This document shows positions 41,464 to 50,542 of a DNA stretch of 64,000 bases, piece after piece. Below the pieces are notes generated by a model. It was not told the DNA's origin, searched no databases, and was given only the letters and a program-made list of their open reading frames with translations. The DNA is from Persicitalea sp963716085. GTDB lineage: Bacteria; Bacteroidota; Bacteroidia; Cytophagales; Spirosomataceae. Each line of letters begins with the position of its first letter. Position 1 is the stretch's first letter. The stretch spans positions 1,922,001 to 1,986,000 of the forward strand of contig OY970288.1 in NCBI GenBank assembly GCA_963716085.1, written 5' to 3'. The translations under genes were made by a program, and so were the position numbers.

Positions 41464-42810
41464 ATGGACAACAGAAGAGACTTTATCAAAAAAACGGCCC
41501 TGGCCACCGCAGGCGTGGCCGCCGTAGGTTCCAACGCGTTCAGCGCCAAGAGCTATAACAAAATCATCGGTGCCAATGACCGCGTACGGACGGGCATCAT
41601 TGGTTTTTCCAACCGCTTCCGGTCGTCGCTGGCTCCCAGCTTTGCGGATCACTCCAAAAACATGAACTTCGAGTTCATGGGCGTGTCCGACCTCTGGAAC
41701 CGTCGGCGGGACGAAGCGGCGGCCTACTTCAAAGGCAAAGGCTCGGCGTCGAGTGATTTTATCAAGTGCCGTAACAACGACGAGCTTCTCGACCGCAAGG
41801 ACGTGGATGCCGTCATCATCAGCACCGCCGACTTCCAGCACGCGCTGCACGCCGTAGCGGCCATCAAGTCGGGCCGTGACGTGTACATGGAAAAGCCCTT
41901 CGCTGAGTCGTTGGACGACGCCAAGCTGTGCTTGAAAACGGCTGAGGCGTCGAACCAAATCGTGCAGGTAGGTTCACAGCGCCGCTCGGCTCCCAACTAC
42001 CACGCGGCCAATAAGTACATCAACTCCGGCGAGTTTGGCCCGATTTCGATGGTCGAGATGACCTGGAACGTCAACCAACCCGGCCGCTGGCGCTTGCCCG
42101 AGCTGACGAAGGAGATCCGCAAGGAGGACACCGACTGGGATCGCTTCCTGATGAACCGCCCCAAAGTGGCCTGGAATCCGCGCTATTATCTGGAGTACCG
42201 TCTGTTCTATCCTTACTCGTCGGGTATTCCCGGTCAATGGATGTCGCACCAAATCGACACCGTGCACTGGTTCTCGGGACTGAGCGCGCCGCGCTCGGTT
42301 TCGGCCAATGGCGGCGTGTATGTCTGGAAAGACGGCCGTAAGAACGCCGATACCTTCTCGGCGGTGTTCGAGTATGGCCCCTTCGACGACATGAATAAGG
42401 ACACCTTCCAGGTCATTTATTCCTCGCGGCAACACCAGTCGGCGGGTGGCGTGAAAGAGTACTACTACTCTAACGCCGGGATGATTAACCTCGACACCAA
42501 CGAGATCACGTCCGACGGAGGCCTGCAGGCGGGCCCCGCCAAAGACATGGGTATGAAGCCTAATTTGCTGCAAGCCAAAAAATTGAGCGAAGTGGCCCAA
42601 ATGGAAACAGGAGCCAATACCGGAGCCGATCCGATGACTTCACTGCACATGCTCAACTGGATGCAGTGCGTCCGTTCGCGTAAAGAGACGAACGCTCCCG
42701 CCCGCGCCGGCTTCAACCACGCCGTGGCGAATATCATGGCGACGCAAGCGCTGCACACGGGCCGGAAAGTGACCTGGGATAACAAGAAGAGCGACATAAT
42801 TGTAAGCTAG
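41464..42810 (+). CDS. Gfo/Idh/MocA family oxidoreductase with Tat signal
   Basis: The 448-residue protein begins MDNRRDFIKKTALATAGVAAVG, a twin-arginine signal (RRDFIKK), so it is exported folded with its cofactor. The Rossmann part has RTGIIGFSNR and VDAVIISTADFQHA, and the family motif YMEKPFAES with the catalytic-region lysine. The C-terminal alpha/beta domain includes HQIDTVHWFSGL. Such enzymes oxidise sugars or glycosides with bound NAD(P). The position between DUF1080 and PmoA-like genes supports glycoside 3-oxidation. Confidence 0.88.
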   Translation: MDNRRDFIKKTALATAGVAAVGSNAFSAKSYNKIIGANDRVRTGIIGFSNRFRSSLAPSFADHSKNMNFEFMGVSDLWNRRRDEAAAYFKGKGSASSDFIKCRNNDELLDRKDVDAVIISTADFQHALHAVAAIKSGRDVYMEKPFAESLDDAKLCLKTAEASNQIVQVGSQRRSAPNYHAANKYINSGEFGPISMVEMTWNVNQPGRWRLPELTKEIRKEDTDWDRFLMNRPKVAWNPRYYLEYRLFYPYSSGIPGQWMSHQIDTVHWFSGLSAPRSVSANGGVYVWKDGRKNADTFSAVFEYGPFDDMNKDTFQVIYSSRQHQSAGGVKEYYYSNAGMINLDTNEITSDGGLQAGPAKDMGMKPNLLQAKKLSEVAQMETGANTGADPMTSLHMLNWMQCVRSRKETNAPARAGFNHAVANIMATQALHTGRKVTWDNKKSDIIVS

Positions 42811-42911
42811 GTTGTTTAAGTGTTGAATTGTTTGAGAGTTTAACTGTTTTGTGCGCCCGTCTCTTTGGTTTTCATTAATCGAATGAATGGGCGCACAATT
42901 TTTTTATAGAT

Positions 42912-43946
42912 ATGAAAAAGAACTTTTTGATAGTGGGATTACTGCTGACCGTGACAGCGTATAGCGCTCAGGCCCAGCGGGTAGAATTGATGAACAATGG
43001 CGCGGAGCGAAAGGTGACGGTGAGCGTGGACGGGGAGCCGTTCACGGCCTACATTTATCCTGGTACCGACGTGCTGAAAAAGGCGGTGCTTTATCCGGTG
43101 CGGACATCGCAGGGTACGCTCGTGACGCGTGGCTGGCCCATGGATCCTCGTCCCGGCGAGCGCGTGGATCACCCGCACCATGTGGGCGTATGGTTTAATC
43201 ACGGCGACGTGAACGGCTACGATTTCTGGAATAGCTCCAACGCCGTGGACCGGACTAAGAATAAGTACGGCGACATCATCCACACGGGCATCACGAACCT
43301 GAAAAGCGGGGAAGGCAAGGGCGAGTTGGACGTAACGGCTGCCTGGGTAAGCCAAGACGGCGACACGCTGATCAAGGAAAAGACAACCTACATTTTCCGG
43401 GCGACGGGCGACCAGCGCATCGTCGATCGTATTGTGACCCTGACCGCACAGCAGGACGTCACTTTCACCGATTCCAAGGAAGGAATGTTCGGGATGCGGC
43501 TGGCCCGGCAAATGGAACACCCTTCCAACAAACCGGAAAAGTTCACCGATGCCAATGGCATCGAAACCGCCGTGGCCTCGCTCAATAATGATGGGGTCGT
43601 GGGCCAGTATCGCAACAAAGAAGGGGTCAAAGGCGAAGACGTCTGGGGCAAGCGCTCGGCCTGGAACGACCTGAGCGGGAAGATCGGCAACGAGGACATC
43701 AGCGTCGCTATTTTCGATCATCCCCAAAATTTGGGTTATCCGGCCTACTGGCACGCGCGCGGCTACGGCCTGTTCGCCGTGAATCCGATGGGCGACAAGG
43801 AATACTCCGGCGGCAAAGAAACCCGAAACCAAAAACTAGCCAAAGGGGCATCAATGACCCTGCGCTACCGCCTGGTCGTGGCCTCACACCACCTCACTGA
43901 TTCTGAAATGAACAAGTTGGCGGGGGAGTTTGGGAAAGTGAAGTAG
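42912..43946 (+). CDS. PmoA-like (DUF6807) family protein
   Basis: The 344-residue protein has signal peptide MKKNFLIVGLLLTVTAYSAQAQ and the PmoA family layout: TAYIYPGTDVLKKAVLYPVRT, DHPHHVGVWFNHGDVNG with clustered histidines, GMFGMRLARQMEHP, and a final DHPQNLGYPAYWHARGYGLFAVNP. The family name comes from an early methane oxygenase annotation that does not describe its role; in Bacteroidota it is commonly found with sugar-modifying enzymes. As third gene after DUF1080 and Gfo/Idh/MocA it probably shares their pathway. Biochemistry unknown. A terminator follows at 44014. Confidence 0.85.
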   Translation: MKKNFLIVGLLLTVTAYSAQAQRVELMNNGAERKVTVSVDGEPFTAYIYPGTDVLKKAVLYPVRTSQGTLVTRGWPMDPRPGERVDHPHHVGVWFNHGDVNGYDFWNSSNAVDRTKNKYGDIIHTGITNLKSGEGKGELDVTAAWVSQDGDTLIKEKTTYIFRATGDQRIVDRIVTLTAQQDVTFTDSKEGMFGMRLARQMEHPSNKPEKFTDANGIETAVASLNNDGVVGQYRNKEGVKGEDVWGKRSAWNDLSGKIGNEDISVAIFDHPQNLGYPAYWHARGYGLFAVNPMGDKEYSGGKETRNQKLAKGASMTLRYRLVVASHHLTDSEMNKLAGEFGKVK

Positions 43947-44013
43947 GCTATCGGCAGTTGGCTTTCGGCTATCAGCCAGGAATTGTGATGATAATCGCAA
44001 CATTTTTTGCAAA

Positions 44014-44055
44014 AACAGCTCGTTGGACAGTAAGTCTAGCGAGCTGTTCTATTTT
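44014..44055 (+). terminator. Intrinsic terminator after the PmoA-like gene
   Basis: AACAGCTCG (44014-44022) pairs with CGAGCTGTT (44040-44048), followed by CTATTTTA. It ends the plus-strand operon that begins at 40024. Confidence 0.75.
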
Positions 44056-44057
44056 AC

Positions 44058-44153
44058 TTTGTGCCTTTGTGCCTTTGTGCCTTTGTGCCTTTGTGCCTTT
44101 GTGCCTTTGTGCCTTTGTGTCGGAACGCCGCATCGCTTTGTGCCTTTGTGCCT
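44058..44153. repeat. Tandem GTGCCTTT octamers
   Basis: Seven perfect tandem copies of GTGCCTTT are followed by a degenerate one, the 18-base spacer GTCGGAACGCCGCATCGC, and two more octamers ending at the stop codon of the minus-strand permease gene. The octamer has the mutability expected of a simple repeat. Confidence 0.85.
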
Positions 44154-46547
44154 TTACTCCGACCGCAGACTCTTCACCGGATTCACCACCGCTGCTTTGA
44201 TCGACTGATAACTTACCGTCAGGAAAGCCACCAAAATCGCCAGTAATCCCGCTACGCCAAAAATCCAGTAAGGCATCTCGATGTGGTAGGCGTAGCTTTG
44301 CAGCCAGCCGTCGAGGAAGTACCAGGCCACGGGGGCAGCGATGACCAGGGCCACTACTACTAGTTTCAGGAAGTCTTTGGAGAGCAGAGTCGTAATGCTG
44401 GCAACGCTGGCACCCAGCACCTTGCGGACACCGATCTCCTTCGTTCGTTGCTCGGCGGTGAAGGCCGCCAGGCCGAACAATCCCAGGCAGGCGATCAGAA
44501 TGGCGGTGATCGAAAAGAAAAGTACCAGCCGCGCGGTGCGCTGCTCGGTGGCGTAAAGTTTAGCCACCACATCTTCCAGAAACTTGAAATCGAAGGCTGA
44601 ATCCGGGATGGATTTTTTAAAGCTGCTTTCCAGCGTCGCCATGTTGTCGGAGAGCTTGCCGCCCTTCATGCGAACGAGCAGGTTGTTTCTGCCTTCCGAA
44701 GCCTGATTGTGAAAAGCGTAGGCACCAATGGGTTTATGAAATGTGTCGAAGTGAAAATCCTGCATGACGCCCACAATGGTGGCGCGGTCGTACCCAAAGG
44801 CGTTGTAAGCGATTTTGCCAATGGCAGTTTCGGGAGTCAATTCCAGAAAATCCACGGCTGTTTTGTTTACGACCAGTTGTACCGTGGTGTCTTCGTCGGA
44901 TGTTCTTTCCGGCACTGTGGTGCCTGCCAGAAGCTTGATGCCCAACGTTTCCAGAACCTCAGGCGTAGCGCGGTTGGTAGCCATCGCGATTCCCTCAGCA
45001 CCCGTGCCGTCCTTGCTGATCGTCCGGCCACTGGTTCCTGCGCCGGGGTACGATTGCGCCCGTGCGACGCTGCTCACGAAGCTCATTCCTTTGTAGGTGT
45101 TCAGCAGGCTATTGATCTGCTCCACGCTCTCTGCGCCCTGGGTCGAGATCGCTACTACTTGCTCGGCGTTGTAGCCCAGGTTATTTTCCTGCACGTACTG
45201 CAATTGCCGATAAAAGACGAAGGTGGCGATCATCAGGATGATAGATGCCGCAAACTGCGCGACGACCAGCCCTTTGCGCACCCAAGCCCCGGAAAGGCTG
45301 TTTTGCGCTCCGCGCCCAAACAAACTCAGCGGCGAAAACGACGACAGCATCAGCGCCGGATACGACCCCGCCACCAGCGAAAGTATCACTATGGCCGCGC
45401 CAATACTTGCCAACACGGGAACACTGAACAAACTCCCAAACGCAATCTCCTTCTCAGCGATGGAATTGAAGAGCGGCAAAAGCCCGAATAGCACGACAAA
45501 ACCCACCAGCACCGCCGCTGTGACCATAATAAACGCCTCGATATAAAACCTAGCGACAAGAGTCCCCTGCGTGGCCCCGACTACCTTGTTGATACCCACT
45601 TCCTTGCGCCGCTTCTGCGACTGCGCCGTGGCCAGATTCATGTAATTGATGCAGGCAATGAGCAAAATACCCAGCGCCAGCGCAATCAGGATATTGACTT
45701 GCTGAACATCGCCGATGCGGGTCGTGCTTGAATTGGAAATCTGGGTAGAATACAGGTGAACATCGGCCAAGGGCTGCAACCAGAACCTAAACCATTGGTT
45801 GTCCTTGTCCACATTCGCGTCCAGTACCTGGTTGATTTTGCCCTCTACTTTTTTCATAGAGGCGTTCGGTTCAAGCAAAAAGTACGTTTCGTAGCTGGCA
45901 TTGCTCCAATTTTGCCCTTTGTTTGCCCATCCGATTGTCGAGAATGAGCCGATCAGGTCGGGGTCGAGCGTGGAGTTTTGCGGGAAATCCTGATAAACCG
46001 CACTCACCGTTACGTCGTAGTCGTGATCCACATTGATTATTTTGCCCACCGGGTCGGCGTCGCCGAAGTACTTGATGGCGGTACTTTGGCTCAGCATGAT
46101 CTTGTTCGGGCCGTCGAGGGCGGTTTTGGGATTCCCGTGTACCAGCGGCAGGTCGAAGATGTCAAACAGTCCGGGATCTGACCAGTAGACTTTCCGCTCG
46201 GCGAATTTGTCTTGCCCGCTGCTCACGAATCCCGTTTTTCCAAAATTGTGGTACAACAACCGGGCGTAAGACCTTATTTCGGGAATCTCCTGCGCCATAT
46301 CCGGCCCGATGTTGTTCGGCACCGACGCCCACTCGTTGCTCTCGCCGCCAAAGGTCGCCGTCAGCCCCACGCGGTAAATGTCCTCGGCGTGTTGGTTGTA
46401 CTTGTCAAAGGACAGCTCCTCCTTGGAATAGAGGAATAGATAAAGAAAAATAGCCACGCCGACCGACAGGCCGAGCAAGTTCAGGGTCGAGAACAAGCCA
46501 TTCTTCAGCAAGTTCCGCCAGGCGATTTTGAAGTGAGATTGGAGCAT
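44154..46547 (-). CDS. FtsX/MacB-like ABC transporter permease
   Basis: The 797-residue protein has the eight-helix layout of Bacteroidota MacB_PCD-FtsX double permeases: N-terminal FKIAWRNLLKNGLFSTLNLLGLSVGVAIFLYLFLY, a periplasmic MacB-like domain, a first FtsX block (IALALGILLIACINYMNLATAQSQKRRKEVGINKVVGA) and a second near the end (LVLFFSITAILIACLGLFGLAAFTAEQRTKEIGVRKVLGA). No ATP-binding domain is present here, so an ATPase must come from elsewhere. The product is about 35 percent similar in layout to its divergent partner at 46857, and the last ~110 residues are nearly identical. Probably exports or senses lipophilic compounds or peptides. Confidence 0.88.
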   Translation of the reverse strand: MLQSHFKIAWRNLLKNGLFSTLNLLGLSVGVAIFLYLFLYSKEELSFDKYNQHAEDIYRVGLTATFGGESNEWASVPNNIGPDMAQEIPEIRSYARLLYHNFGKTGFVSSGQDKFAERKVYWSDPGLFDIFDLPLVHGNPKTALDGPNKIMLSQSTAIKYFGDADPVGKIINVDHDYDVTVSAVYQDFPQNSTLDPDLIGSFSTIGWANKGQNWSNASYETYFLLEPNASMKKVEGKINQVLDANVDKDNQWFRFWLQPLADVHLYSTQISNSSTTRIGDVQQVNILIALALGILLIACINYMNLATAQSQKRRKEVGINKVVGATQGTLVARFYIEAFIMVTAAVLVGFVVLFGLLPLFNSIAEKEIAFGSLFSVPVLASIGAAIVILSLVAGSYPALMLSSFSPLSLFGRGAQNSLSGAWVRKGLVVAQFAASIILMIATFVFYRQLQYVQENNLGYNAEQVVAISTQGAESVEQINSLLNTYKGMSFVSSVARAQSYPGAGTSGRTISKDGTGAEGIAMATNRATPEVLETLGIKLLAGTTVPERTSDEDTTVQLVVNKTAVDFLELTPETAIGKIAYNAFGYDRATIVGVMQDFHFDTFHKPIGAYAFHNQASEGRNNLLVRMKGGKLSDNMATLESSFKKSIPDSAFDFKFLEDVVAKLYATEQRTARLVLFFSITAILIACLGLFGLAAFTAEQRTKEIGVRKVLGASVASITTLLSKDFLKLVVVALVIAAPVAWYFLDGWLQSYAYHIEMPYWIFGVAGLLAILVAFLTVSYQSIKAAVVNPVKSLRSE

Positions 46548-46856
46548 AACCGGGGAGGAGAAAAGGAGGATGGAGAAAGGAAAAAAGGATTTCTTTTGTC
46601 TGTGCTGACATTGTTGGAAAAAATTTGTACCAAAAAGCAGCCACTATTGATAATCAGATTTTTACAGAAAAATAGTATTGAAAAAGTGTCCGATATCGGA
46701 CACTGGTGACCGATATCGGACAGTAAACAAGCGAGCTTAATCTATAATTATCTGAAAATCAGTGATTGGATTATATGGCACAGACTTTTCAACTCGAAGA
46801 CCCTTTATCCTTTTCTGGTACGCCAGCCCGGTCCCATCTCCTTTTTTCCTGAACTT
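46548..46856. promoter_or_regulatory. Control region between divergent permeases: twin palindromes and sigma-54-like promoter
   Basis: This 309-base gap has no gene. At 46686-46703 lies the perfect palindrome GTGTCCGATATCGGACAC, and seven bases on, at 46706-46722, a second copy of the CCGATATCGG core with weaker flanks. At 46776-46790, TGGCACAGACTTTTC resembles a sigma-54 -24/-12 element (TGGCACn5TTGC), ending 66 bases before the ATG at 46857. On the minus strand a weaker TGGTACAAATTTTTTC lies near 46620-46636. A NtrC-type enhancer-binding regulator acting on both genes is the inference. Confidence 0.55.
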
Positions 46857-49289
46857 ATGCTTCGCAACCACCTAACCATCGCTCTCCGCAACCTGTCTCG
46901 CCATCGGGAATTTACAATCCTGAACACCCTCGGCCTAAGCGTGGGGGTGGCTGCCGCGCTGCTGCTATTCATGGTAGTGCGCTACGAGACGAGCTTCGAT
47001 TCGTTTCATGAGAATTACGATCACATTTACCGCGTCATTAGGCAGGAAACCTACGCTGATGGGAATAGCGAAGTGACGCCGGGAGCCCCGTTGCCCGTGG
47101 CGGCGGCTTTAAAAACCGACATCCCGCAGTTCGAGAAAGTGGTGCCCGTTTTCGGTACGCTAGACCCGCAGGTGACGGTATTGGGTGCTGACCCCAACTC
47201 GGGTGACCTTTCGACCAAGTTCATCGAGGATAACGAAGGATTGATGGTCGGCCCCGAGTTCTTTGAAATGTTTGACTTTGTGTGGCTGGAAGGGAGTGCC
47301 GAAGTGCTGGCGCAGCCCAACGTGGTGGTACTTTCGCGCAAGTATGCCGAGAAGTACTTCAAGGATTACCGGAAAGCGGTGGGTCAGTACCTGCGCATCG
47401 ACAACACCACGACCATGCAGGTAGGCGGCGTACTGGAAGACGCTCCGCAGAACACCGACTTTTCACTTAATCTGGTTTTGTCCTACGCGTCGAAACGCGC
47501 CAAGCCGGAACTGTTTGGCTTCGGGAATTTTGAGGATTGGGGCAGTACCAGTAGCAACGACCAGATTTATGTGCAGCTACCCAAAAACTTTTCGGCGGCT
47601 TCGGCCAACGCCTTACTCGAAAAGTTCTCGCATAAGCACTACGACAAAAGGAAGGAAAAAGGCGAAGAAATCCATTCATTGAGCCCTTTGGCGGACGTAC
47701 ACCACGATACCGAACTCGACAACTACAAAGACCGCGCGGTCCCTCGGGAGCGTATCCGCAACATTGCCATCGTGGGTATTCTGATTCTGCTGATGGCCTG
47801 CATCAACTTCATCAATATCTACTCCGCCCTCGCTACCAAACGCGCCAAGGAAGTGGGCGTGCGTAAAGTGCTGGGTAGTCAGCGGGGGCAGCTGGTCGCG
47901 CAGTTCCTCACCGAGACTTTCCTGGTGGTACTGGCGTCGGTGACTTTCGGATTCATGCTGGCTTACGCCGCCATTCCATTGCTGGAGGCGATGTTCGACA
48001 TACCCGCTGACCCGGCATTGTACATAACGCCCGAGTTATGGTTGTGGCTTACGGGTCTGCTGCTTGGGCTGACGTTCCTGGCCGGACTTTATCCGGCGTT
48101 GGTGCTTTCGTCGTTTTCGCCGCTGGAAGTATTCCGTAAGAAGGCTACCACCGGCTGGTCGGGCGGGCTGACTTTACGCCAGAGCCTGATCGTCTTCCAG
48201 TTTGCGGCGGCGCTGGTGCTGATTATCGGCACGGTTATCAACCTGCGGCAGATGGAGTACATCGGTCAACTTGATTTGGGTTTTGAAAAAGAGGGCGTGT
48301 ATATGATGAATATGGAAACGGAGTACGAAGAGCGGAATGCTGCGCTCCGAAACGAATTGTCACAAATGCCGGAAGTCCAGTCGGTCACGTTTGCGTCCGA
48401 TCCTCCTTCTTCCGGCAACAACTGGCGGAGCAATTTTGGCTTTACCAACCTGTCCGAAAATGAGGATTTCAGCGTGTCGATGAAAATGGCTGATGGCGAT
48501 TATTTCAAAACCTACGGCATTGAATTTGTGGCGGGCGGGCCTTACGCCAGCAGCGACACCAACACCAAGTACGTGGTCAATGAGCGGCTGTTGAAAAAAT
48601 TAAACGTCGAAGATCCGGCTTCGGTGATCGGCCGCGAACTGCGCATGGGCAACCAGGAACCGGCCCCCATCGTGGGCGTGATCAAAAATTTCCACACCGA
48701 GTCGGCCCGCGAGGACATAGATCCCATCTTAATTACGCAGCTCAGTCAGTTCTACTGGACGGGAGCGGTCAAGATCGAATCCCAGAACCTTCCGCAGGCG
48801 GTGGAGAAGATAAAAACTGCTTACCAGAAAATATTTCCGGAAGTACCACTAACCGGCAAATTTTACGAAGAAAACATCGAGAACTTCTACCAGGCCGAGC
48901 GGCAGATGGGCCTGCTCTACCGCGTATTTGCCGGGCTGACGGTCTTCATCGCCTGCCTGGGCCTATTCGGCTTGTCGGCCTTCGCCGCCGAGCAGCGCAC
49001 CAAGGAAATCGGCGTTCGGAAGGTACTTGGGGCCAGCGTGGCAAGTATCACGACTTTGTTGTCCAAAGATTTCCTGAAACTCGTCGTCATCGCGATCGTT
49101 ATCGCCTCACCGGTGGCCTGGTACCTGATGAAAAACTGGATGGCCGGATTCCAATACCAGGTTGGCATCGAGTGGTGGGTATTCGTGGCAGCGGCGGTGC
49201 TGGCCTTGCTAGTCGCTTTCCTGGCAGTAAGTTTTCAGGCGATCAAAGCGGCGATGATGAATCCGGTGAAGTCGTTGCGGAGCGAATAG
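46857..49289 (+). CDS. FtsX/MacB-like ABC transporter permease (second copy)
   Basis: An 810-residue paralogue of the permease on the opposite strand. It begins MLRNHLTIALRNLSRHREFTILN and LSVGVAAALLLFMVV, has a large periplasmic domain, IAIVGILILLMACINFINIYSALATKRAKEVGVRKVLG in the middle, and the repeated FtsX end GLTVFIACLGLFGLSAFAAEQRTKEIGVRKVLGAS, ending MNPVKSLRSE as its partner does. No nucleotide-binding domain is encoded beside it. The pair may form a heterodimer or answer the same regulator through the palindromic region between them. Confidence 0.9.
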   Translation: MLRNHLTIALRNLSRHREFTILNTLGLSVGVAAALLLFMVVRYETSFDSFHENYDHIYRVIRQETYADGNSEVTPGAPLPVAAALKTDIPQFEKVVPVFGTLDPQVTVLGADPNSGDLSTKFIEDNEGLMVGPEFFEMFDFVWLEGSAEVLAQPNVVVLSRKYAEKYFKDYRKAVGQYLRIDNTTTMQVGGVLEDAPQNTDFSLNLVLSYASKRAKPELFGFGNFEDWGSTSSNDQIYVQLPKNFSAASANALLEKFSHKHYDKRKEKGEEIHSLSPLADVHHDTELDNYKDRAVPRERIRNIAIVGILILLMACINFINIYSALATKRAKEVGVRKVLGSQRGQLVAQFLTETFLVVLASVTFGFMLAYAAIPLLEAMFDIPADPALYITPELWLWLTGLLLGLTFLAGLYPALVLSSFSPLEVFRKKATTGWSGGLTLRQSLIVFQFAAALVLIIGTVINLRQMEYIGQLDLGFEKEGVYMMNMETEYEERNAALRNELSQMPEVQSVTFASDPPSSGNNWRSNFGFTNLSENEDFSVSMKMADGDYFKTYGIEFVAGGPYASSDTNTKYVVNERLLKKLNVEDPASVIGRELRMGNQEPAPIVGVIKNFHTESAREDIDPILITQLSQFYWTGAVKIESQNLPQAVEKIKTAYQKIFPEVPLTGKFYEENIENFYQAERQMGLLYRVFAGLTVFIACLGLFGLSAFAAEQRTKEIGVRKVLGASVASITTLLSKDFLKLVVIAIVIASPVAWYLMKNWMAGFQYQVGIEWWVFVAAAVLALLVAFLAVSFQAIKAAMMNPVKSLRSE

Positions 49290-49384
49290 TTAGGAATAAA
49301 GAGGTTTCAGGGGCACTTTGGAGTAATCGGGAATTACCGCTGGCTTTTTATGTGAAGTATCAGCACATTTTCTTCTCATAAACT

Positions 49385-49852
49385 ATGAAGCTTAAAATAG
49401 AAGACATCTTAACTAATCTGCGCAATAAGGAGATAGCCACTGACTCCCAGCAACTTTTAGCGGATATTCTTGCCGCCTTCGATTGCGCCACGGGTACCAT
49501 CCACACGCTCGACCAGGAAACGCAGTTGCTGGATTTGCGGGCACAGGTGGGCATCCCTGAGTTTCTGCTCCCCAAGATGTCGAAAATTCCCATCGGTAAG
49601 GGGATGGCGGGCATCGCCGCTGAGCGTCGCGAGCCCGTAGAAATGTGCAATCTGCAAACGGATGAATCGGGCGTGGCCCGACCCTCGGCCAAAGAGACGA
49701 AAGTGGAAGGCTCCCTGGCCGCGCCGATGTTGCTCGATGGCGAATTGCACGGCGTATTGGGCATCGCCAAGCCCGTACCCTACGACTTTACAAAAGAGGA
49801 AATCAGTAGTTTGATGGAGATTGGCGAGGAACTGAGTCGTCAGTTGTCATGA
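49385..49852 (+). CDS. GAF domain protein
   Basis: The 155 residues form a single GAF domain: TDSQQLLADILAAFDCATGTIHTLD, LDLRAQVGIPEFLLPK, IPIGKGMAGIAAERREPVEMCNL and SLAAPMLLDGELHGVLGIAKP. No conserved chromophore cysteine or fRMsr cysteine triad is apparent, so ligand is unknown. It has no signal or output domain and would act as a cytosolic sensor subunit. The 3' end overlaps the convergent mntA by 50 bases. A start at 49385 follows GAAAACTATG-type sequence without a strong ribosome-binding site, as is usual in Bacteroidota. Confidence 0.83.
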   Translation: MKLKIEDILTNLRNKEIATDSQQLLADILAAFDCATGTIHTLDQETQLLDLRAQVGIPEFLLPKMSKIPIGKGMAGIAAERREPVEMCNLQTDESGVARPSAKETKVEGSLAAPMLLDGELHGVLGIAKPVPYDFTKEEISSLMEIGEELSRQLS

Positions 49853-50150
49853 AGAGCGACTTCCCCACTTGGTCGATGTGATCCTTTAGAACTTCGTTTT
49901 TCAAACCTGCGTAAAAAACCACGTCGGTATGGTACGGGATGGGTAGTTCTTCGTTCAGAAAACCCGCGATGTCCAGGGCGATTTTGTGGCTGCACTTTTC
50001 CCCCTTGATCGCCAGATCGATGTCGCTGCCCCGCTGGTAATTTCCCTTAGCGCGGCTGCCAAATACAAGCACCTCCTCCACCTCCGGGTAGCGGTTGAAG
50101 GCCTCGGTGAGTAGTCGGAAGCTTTTATCGGTTATTCCGAATGGATTCAT
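49803..50150 (-). CDS. mntA: MntA-type minimal nucleotidyltransferase antitoxin
   Basis: The 115-residue protein has the nucleotidyltransferase motif GSx10DxD: G31-S32 in VFGSRAKGNYQRGSDIDLAI with D43 and D45, and a third acidic strand in HTDVVFY. MntA antitoxins transfer AMP onto a tyrosine of the HEPN toxin next to its RNase motif. It is downstream of hepT with a four-base overlap, and both follow a second HEPN gene. The C-terminal tail (FMTTDDSVPRQSPSNY) is probably disordered. Part of the gene overlaps the end of the GAF gene on the other strand. Confidence 0.85.
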   Translation of the reverse strand: MNPFGITDKSFRLLTEAFNRYPEVEEVLVFGSRAKGNYQRGSDIDLAIKGEKCSHKIALDIAGFLNEELPIPYHTDVVFYAGLKNEVLKDHIDQVGKSLFMTTDDSVPRQSPSNY

Positions 50151-50542
50151 AGCGATAGTTGGAGTTTTTGAAACAATTCCTTGATCGTTACAAAATAGGT
50201 ATCGACGATCAATCGGTAAGCTATCTCAGCGCTTTCCTCATCGTAGCTGTGGCTCATCAAATTGCGCTTTTGCAGCATATCCAGCCAAAGTTCTCCGTCC
50301 AACAAGTCGTATTTGAAACCAGCCTTGATGACGTCGCGCGGAAAACTGACCAGCACCTCATTTGCCTCTAAATAATCTTTTACCGTTTTCCAGCCTAGCT
50401 CAAAAGTAAATTCGTAGGTCTGAATCACACCCGCCTTTTCTAGATCAGAAGGATCTTGTGTAGCCACAGCGTCTTGCAAACGAATGAGGGCTTTCTCAAA
50501 GTTTTGAAAGCGTTGCTTCCAGCGGATGTCGGGATTGTTCAT
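50147..50542 (-). CDS. hepT: HepT-like HEPN RNase toxin
   Basis: The 131-residue all-helical protein has the HEPN catalytic motif RX4H extended to RX4HXY: R93-NLMS-H98-S-Y100, where the tyrosine is the known AMPylation site in this family. Earlier motifs FENAL-type FEKALIRLQDA and QTYEFTFELGWKTVKDYLEA match nucleotidyltransferase substrate-binding (HI0074) proteins. It overlaps mntA by four bases and the HEPN gene upstream by four bases. Toxicity by RNA or tRNA cleavage is expected when not modified. Confidence 0.85.
   Translation of the reverse strand: MNNPDIRWKQRFQNFEKALIRLQDAVATQDPSDLEKAGVIQTYEFTFELGWKTVKDYLEANEVLVSFPRDVIKAGFKYDLLDGELWLDMLQKRNLMSHSYDEESAEIAYRLIVDTYFVTIKELFQKLQLSL

Noticed and set aside
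44058..44153. Possible CRISPR-like array
   Set aside because: The repeats are contiguous octamers with no unique spacers and no cas genes nearby.
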